Assembly: GCF_030407765.1 (NCBI RefSeq)
Contig: NZ_JASDCU010000010.1
Location: 62,001-126,000, forward strand
Direction of reading: 5' to 3'
Length of the DNA: 64,000 bases
From: Microbacterium sp. APC 3901
Lineage (GTDB): Bacteria; Actinomycetota; Actinomycetes; Actinomycetales; Microbacteriaceae
The notes under the pieces were generated by a model that did not search any database, was not told the DNA's origin, and saw only the letters and a program-made list of their open reading frames with translations. Position numbers and translations under genes: made by a program. Shown piece after piece: positions 59,858 through 64,000 of the stretch (the stretch's first letter is position 1; the number at the start of each line of letters is the position of its first letter).

Positions 59858-60595
59858 GTGAGCAACGAAGCCCCCGCTTTCTCTGACGAGAACGTCTTCT
59901 CCGCCGAGATCGACGCATCGATCCAGGCCGTCCGCGAGGACGTCGCCCGTCTGCACGCCGAACTCGTGCGCTACGGACTCGTCGTCTGGACCGGCGGCAA
60001 CGTGTCGGGCCGCGTCCCCGGCGCCGACCTGTTCGTCATCAAACCCTCAGGCGTGAGCTACGACGACCTCACCCCCGAGAACATGATCCTGTGCGATCTC
60101 GACGGCGCCGTGATCCCCGGCACCGCCGGCAGCGACCGTTCGCCCTCGAGCGACACCGCCGCCCACGCCTACGTCTACCGCCACATGCCCGACGTCGGCG
60201 GGGTCGTGCACACGCACTCGACGTTCGCCGTCGCCTGGGCCGCGCGCGGCGAGGAGATCCCCTGCGTCATCACGGCCATGGCCGACGAGTTCGGCGGACC
60301 GATCCCGGTCGGCCCCTTCGCGATCATCGGCGACGACTCGATCGGCCGCGGCATCGTGCAGACCCTCGCCGGTCACCGCAGCCGGGCCGTGCTCATGCAG
60401 AACCACGGCCCCTTCACCATCGGGGTCGACGCGAAGGATGCCGTGAAGGCCGCCGTCATGGTCGAGGACGTCGCGCGCACCGTCCACTACGCCCGTGAGG
60501 CCGGCCCGCTGATCCCGATTCCGCAGGAGGCGATCGACAGCCTCTTCCACCGATACCAGAACGTCTACGGACAGAACTCGGACGCCCGACGATGA
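59858..60595 (+). CDS. araD: L-ribulose-5-phosphate 4-epimerase family protein
   Basis: A 245-residue class II aldolase/adducin-domain protein. 'GNVSGR' and 'KPSG' bind phosphate, and 'HTHS' and 'NHGPF' hold zinc-binding histidines. With the kinase and isomerase that follow it completes L-arabinose to D-xylulose-5-phosphate. GAGG five bases before the GTG at 59858 decides that start; a GTG at 59831 overlaps the operator. It overlaps the kinase gene by four bases. Confidence 0.88.
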   Translation: MSNEAPAFSDENVFSAEIDASIQAVREDVARLHAELVRYGLVVWTGGNVSGRVPGADLFVIKPSGVSYDDLTPENMILCDLDGAVIPGTAGSDRSPSSDTAAHAYVYRHMPDVGGVVHTHSTFAVAWAARGEEIPCVITAMADEFGGPIPVGPFAIIGDDSIGRGIVQTLAGHRSRAVLMQNHGPFTIGVDAKDAVKAAVMVEDVARTVHYAREAGPLIPIPQEAIDSLFHRYQNVYGQNSDARR

Positions 60596-62193
60596 GCGAC
60601 ACGACCCGCACCACCGCGCACGACGACATCCTCGCCGCCCGCACGAGCCTCGGCATCGAGCTCGGCTCCACGCGCATCAAGGCCTGCCTGATCGGATCGG
60701 ATGCCACCGAGGTGCTGGCAACCGGAGCCTTCGCGTGGGAGAACCGACTCGAGGACGGTCTGTGGACCTACTCGATCGACGACGTGTGGACGGGTCTGCA
60801 GGCCGCCTATGCCGCCCTGGTCGCCGACGCGCACGAACGCCACGGCGTGCGCCCCGAGACGTTCGGCGCGATCGGTATCTCGGCCATGATGCACGGCTAC
60901 CTCGCGTTCGACGCGCAGGCTGAGCTGCTCACGCCCTTCCGCACCTGGCGCAACACCAACACGGGCGCCGCGGCGGCCGAGCTGACCGACCTGCTCGGCG
61001 TCAACATCCCGCTGCGCTGGTCGATCGCACACCTGCACCAGGCGGTGCTCGACGGCGAGGCGCACGTGCCGCAGCTCGACTTCGTCACCACCCTCGCCGG
61101 CTATGTGCATACGTGTCTGACGGGCGAGCGCGTACTCGGGGTGGGCGACGCCTCAGGCATGTTCCCGATCGACTCGGCCACCGGAGACTACGACGAGCGG
61201 ATGCTGCAGGCGTACGACGCTCTCGCCGCCGACCGTCTTCCCGCGGCCGCACGAGACCTGCTCCCGACCGTGCTCCCGGCGGGCGCCGCCGCAGGATCCC
61301 TCACGGCGGAAGGCGCGCGGCTCCTCGACCCGACCGGCGCACTGCAGCCCGGCATCCCGCTGTGCCCGCCCGAGGGCGACGCGGGCACCGGCATGGTGGC
61401 GACCAACTCGGTGTCGCCGCGCACGGGAAACGTCTCGGCGGGAACGAGCATCTTCGCGATGGTCGTGCTCGAGCGACCGCTCGCCGAGGTGCATCACGAG
61501 CTCGACCTCGTGACGACTCCCGCGGGTGACGCCGTCGCCATGGTGCACTGCAACAACGGCGCGAGCGAGCTCGCCGCCTGGGCGGGGCTCTTCACCCGCT
61601 TCTCGGCAGCCGCGGGGCAGCCGCTGAGCGACGATGCCGTCTTCGACGCCCTGTTCCGCGAAGCACTCGACGGCGAGGCGGATGCCGGTGGACTGCTGGC
61701 GTACAACCACCTCGCCGGCGAGCCGATCGCGGGTCTCACCGAGGGGCGGCCGCTGTTCGTGCGCACGCCCGACAGCGCCTTCACTCTCGCGAACTTCATG
61801 CGCTCGCAGCTGTACGGCGTCTTCGGCACGCTCGCGCTCGGGATGCAGGTGCTCGCCGCCGAGGGTGTCGAACTCGACCGCATGTTCGCGCACGGGGGCA
61901 TGTTCCGCACGGCCGGAGTCGCGCAGCGCTTCCTCGCGGGTGCGCTCGGCGCTCCGGTCGCGGTCGGCGAACTCGCCTCCGAGGGTGGCGCCTGGGGTAT
62001 CGCGGTGCTCGCGTCGTACCTCGCGCACTCCGAGACGGCGTCGCTCGGCGAGTACCTCGAACGCGACGTCTTCGCCTCAGCATCCCTCGCGGTCGCCGAC
62101 CCCGACCCTGCGGACGTCGCCGGCTTCGCCGCCTACCTCGACCGCTACCGCGCGGGCCTCGCCATCGAGGCCGCCGCCGTCGACTCGCTCTGA
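60592..62193 (+). CDS. FGGY-family kinase, probable L-ribulokinase
   Basis: A 533-residue FGGY kinase of the type found between araD and araA in actinobacteria and bifidobacteria, rather than E. coli AraB. 'IELGSTRIKACLIG' is the ATP loop, 'GDAGTGMVATNSVSPRTGNVSAGTS' surrounds the catalytic region, and 'HGGMFRTAGVAQRFLAGAL' is the second-domain ATP motif. Its place makes L-ribulose the likely substrate. Confidence 0.85.
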   Translation: MSDTTRTTAHDDILAARTSLGIELGSTRIKACLIGSDATEVLATGAFAWENRLEDGLWTYSIDDVWTGLQAAYAALVADAHERHGVRPETFGAIGISAMMHGYLAFDAQAELLTPFRTWRNTNTGAAAAELTDLLGVNIPLRWSIAHLHQAVLDGEAHVPQLDFVTTLAGYVHTCLTGERVLGVGDASGMFPIDSATGDYDERMLQAYDALAADRLPAAARDLLPTVLPAGAAAGSLTAEGARLLDPTGALQPGIPLCPPEGDAGTGMVATNSVSPRTGNVSAGTSIFAMVVLERPLAEVHHELDLVTTPAGDAVAMVHCNNGASELAAWAGLFTRFSAAAGQPLSDDAVFDALFREALDGEADAGGLLAYNHLAGEPIAGLTEGRPLFVRTPDSAFTLANFMRSQLYGVFGTLALGMQVLAAEGVELDRMFAHGGMFRTAGVAQRFLAGALGAPVAVGELASEGGAWGIAVLASYLAHSETASLGEYLERDVFASASLAVADPDPADVAGFAAYLDRYRAGLAIEAAAVDSL

Positions 62194-62196
62194 CGC

Positions 62197-62214
62197 GTCG
62201 ACAGGCTCAGCGAC
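62197..62214. repeat. Short palindromic motif in the kinase-araA gap
   Basis: GTCGACAGGCTCAGCGAC has matching ends GTCG/CGAC. Similar CGACAGGCTCAG strings occur between genes in many high-GC actinobacteria, as far as I recall. Only one copy is seen here. Confidence 0.3.
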
Positions 62215-62235
62215 TCACCTTCTGAAAGGACTCTC

Positions 62236-63759
62236 ATGACCCGCACCCCGCTCGCCACCTCGCTCGACGGCTACGAAGTCTGGTTCCTCACCGGCAGCCA
62301 GCACCTCTACGGCCCCGAGACGCTGGCGCAGGTCGCCGAGCAGTCGCAGCAGATCGCCCGCATGCTCGACGAGGCCGGCGAGGTTCCGGTGAAGATCGTC
62401 TGGAAGCCGGTGCTCACGGACGCCGCCGCCATCAAGCGCACCGCGCTCGAGGCCAACGCCGACGACCGGGTCATCGGGCTGATCGCGTGGATGCACACGT
62501 TCAGCCCCGCGAAGATGTGGATCGCCGGCCTCGACGCGCTGCAGAAGCCCCTCGCGCACCTGCACACGCAGGCGAACGTCGAGCTGCCCTGGGCCGACAT
62601 CGACTTCGACTTCATGAACCTCAACCAGGCGGCCCATGGCGACCGCGAGTTCGGCTACATCCAGACCCGTCTGGGCGTGCCCCGCAAGACCGTCGTCGGT
62701 CACGCGAGCGATCCGCGAGTGCGTCAGGAGATCGCGACCTGGCAGCGTGCGGCCGCCGGCCTCGCGGCATCCCGCTCGCTCAAGCTCGCCCGCTTCGGTG
62801 ACAACATGCGCTTCGTCGCCGTCACCGAGGGTGACAAGACCGAGGCCGAGCTGCGCTTCGGCGTGCAGGTCAACACGTGGGGCGTGAACGATCTGGCGGA
62901 TGCCGTCGCCGCGGCATCCGACTCCGAGATCGACGCCCTCGTGGCCGAGTACGAAGAGCTGTACGAGGTCGTGCCCGAGCTGCGTCGCGGTGGCGAGCGC
63001 CACCAATCGCTGCGTGACGGCGCCGCGATCGAGATCGGTCTGCGGACGTTCCTAGAGGAGGGCGGCTTCGGCGCCTTCACCACATCCTTCGAAGACCTCG
63101 GTGCCCTGAAGCAGCTGCCGGGTCTCGCGGTGCAGCGCCTGATGGCCGAGGGCTACGGCTTCGGTGCCGAGGGCGACTGGAAGACCGCGATCCTCGTGCG
63201 CGTCGCCAACGTGATGGGTGCGGGTCTTCCCGGCGGCGCGAGCCTCATGGAGGACTACACCTACGACATGACCCCCGGCGACGAGCTGATCCTCGGGGCG
63301 CACATGCTCGAGGTCTCGCCGTCGCTCACCACCTCGAAGCCGACGCTCGAGATCCACCCGCTCGGCATCGGCGGCAAGGACGACCCGGTGCGCCTCGTCT
63401 TCACCGCCGACCCCGGCCCCGCGATCGTCGTGGCGCTCAGCGACATGCGCGACCGGTTCCGCCTCACCGCGAACGTCGTCGAGAACGTGCCGCCGCGGCA
63501 GTCGCTGCCGAAGCTGCCTGTCGGCCGCGCCGTGTGGAAGCCGCAGCCCGACTTCACCACCTCGGCCGCTGCGTGGCTGACCGCCGGCGCTGCGCACCAC
63601 ACCGTCATGTCGACCGCCGTCGGGCTCGAGGCCTTCCGTGACTTCGCCGAGATGGCCGAGGTCGAGCTGCTCGTGATCGACGACGCGACCACGCTCCCCG
63701 AGTTCCAGAAGCAGGTCCGTTGGAACCAGGCCTACTACCGACTCGCCCAGGGGCTGTGA
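62236..63759 (+). CDS. araA: L-arabinose isomerase
   Basis: A 507-residue enzyme converting L-arabinose to L-ribulose. It starts with the family opening '[21 protein letters not shown]', has '[16 protein letters not shown]'-type residues near 80 (here '[17 protein letters not shown]'), the metal-binding 'LMEDYTYDM', and 'TAGAAHHT' with the late histidines. GAAAGGA precedes the ATG. Its stop shares one base with the mutarotase start. Confidence 0.97.
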   Translation: MTRTPLATSLDGYEVWFLTGSQHLYGPETLAQVAEQSQQIARMLDEAGEVPVKIVWKPVLTDAAAIKRTALEANADDRVIGLIAWMHTFSPAKMWIAGLDALQKPLAHLHTQANVELPWADIDFDFMNLNQAAHGDREFGYIQTRLGVPRKTVVGHASDPRVRQEIATWQRAAAGLAASRSLKLARFGDNMRFVAVTEGDKTEAELRFGVQVNTWGVNDLADAVAAASDSEIDALVAEYEELYEVVPELRRGGERHQSLRDGAAIEIGLRTFLEEGGFGAFTTSFEDLGALKQLPGLAVQRLMAEGYGFGAEGDWKTAILVRVANVMGAGLPGGASLMEDYTYDMTPGDELILGAHMLEVSPSLTTSKPTLEIHPLGIGGKDDPVRLVFTADPGPAIVVALSDMRDRFRLTANVVENVPPRQSLPKLPVGRAVWKPQPDFTTSAAAWLTAGAAHHTVMSTAVGLEAFRDFAEMAEVELLVIDDATTLPEFQKQVRWNQAYYRLAQGL

Positions 63760-64000
63760 TGGTCGACGTCTCTTCGGCCGCCGTGGATCTCGCGACGGCG
63801 GCGCGACCGCGTTCCGGTCGTCAGCTGCGCATCGAGGGGCACGGCTATGAGGCTGTCATCGCGAGCGTCGGGGCATCGCTGCGCGTGCTCACGTTCGACG
63901 GGCGCGACCTGGTCGTGCCGTTCGACGCCGACGAGGTACGGCCCGGATACCGCGGCACCACCCTCGCGCCGTGGCCCAACCGCATCGTCGACGGGAAGTA
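63759..64000 (+). CDS. Aldose 1-epimerase (N-terminal part)
   Basis: The first 80 residues of a galactose-mutarotase-fold protein, cut by the window edge. 'RGTTLAPWPNRIVDGKY' is the family motif after the first beta-strands. It would speed alpha/beta interconversion of arabinose for the isomerase. Start overlaps the araA stop (TGATG), so it is the fourth gene of the arabinose operon. Confidence 0.85.
   Translation, partial: MVDVSSAAVDLATAARPRSGRQLRIEGHGYEAVIASVGASLRVLTFDGRDLVVPFDADEVRPGYRGTTLAPWPNRIVDGK

Noticed and set aside
1..64000. CRISPR arrays, tRNA or rRNA genes, prophage, insertion sequences, origin of replication
   Set aside because: No regularly spaced repeats, clover-leaf sequences, transposase or integrase motifs, or DnaA-box clusters were seen.

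Overview
The window is high-GC, tightly packed DNA from an actinobacterium, most likely the Microbacteriaceae (Microbacterium-like). The evidence is the codon use, the very frequent GCATCC/GGATGC hexamers inside genes, the many LacI- and GntR-type sugar regulators with their own operators, a class-E-type sortase signal (LAVTG), and many promoters of the form TANNNT-N6-ATG with no leader. No rRNA, tRNA, phage, insertion sequence or CRISPR array was seen. The assignment is inference; no database was searched.

The left part (1-8.3 kb) holds a truncated class V aminotransferase divergent from a FadR-type regulator, then an acetyltransferase/ACT-domain pair, a Cds1-like cysteine desulfhydrase, a proline-rich membrane protein, and a ribose block (rbsK-rbsD-gntR) divergent from an FSA-like transaldolase. 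From 8.3 to 13.3 kb lie genes for all the chemical steps of non-phosphorylating L-fucose oxidation: fuconolactonase, 2-keto-3-deoxy-fuconate dehydrogenase, diketo-acid hydrolase, fuconate dehydratase and an L-fucose dehydrogenase-like aldo/keto reductase. From 13.4 to 24.8 kb there is a LacI-controlled sugar epimerase, an RbsACB-like importer, and a six-gene operon (cupin phosphoglucose isomerase, FGGY kinase, 2-hydroxyacid dehydrogenase, shikimate-dehydrogenase-like protein, phosphotriesterase-like hydrolase, ABM protein). The transaldolase/rbsK promoter, the importer promoter and this operon's promoter share one palindromic operator with the spacing of HutC-type GntR sites. They therefore look like one regulon for a sugar pathway I cannot name, and this is the best candidate in the window for an undescribed system.

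From 24.8 to 34.7 kb come an acetyl-xylan-esterase-like enzyme, a CGNR regulator/EamA exporter pair with interlocking leaderless promoters, a methylcitrate-cycle operon (gntR-prpD-prpB-prpC), a META-domain secreted protein and a large sortase-anchored trypsin-like protein with Ig-like repeats.

The right part (34.9-64 kb) is an L-arabinose/arabinan locus. It has GH51 alpha-L-arabinofuranosidase with its CUT1 importer and LacI; an alditol oxidase; a YtfQRT-YjfF-like furanose importer with a LacI and an extra paralogous ATPase; GH127 beta-L-arabinofuranosidase with a second CUT1 importer and LacI; and a further LacI next to an araD-kinase-araA-mutarotase operon. Oligosaccharides would enter by the CUT1 systems (whose ATPase must be encoded elsewhere), be cut in the cytoplasm by GH51 or GH127, and the arabinose be converted to xylulose-5-phosphate. 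Inside this locus sits a lower-GC pair, a small secreted metzincin-like protease and a lipoprotein, that does not fit the sugar theme.
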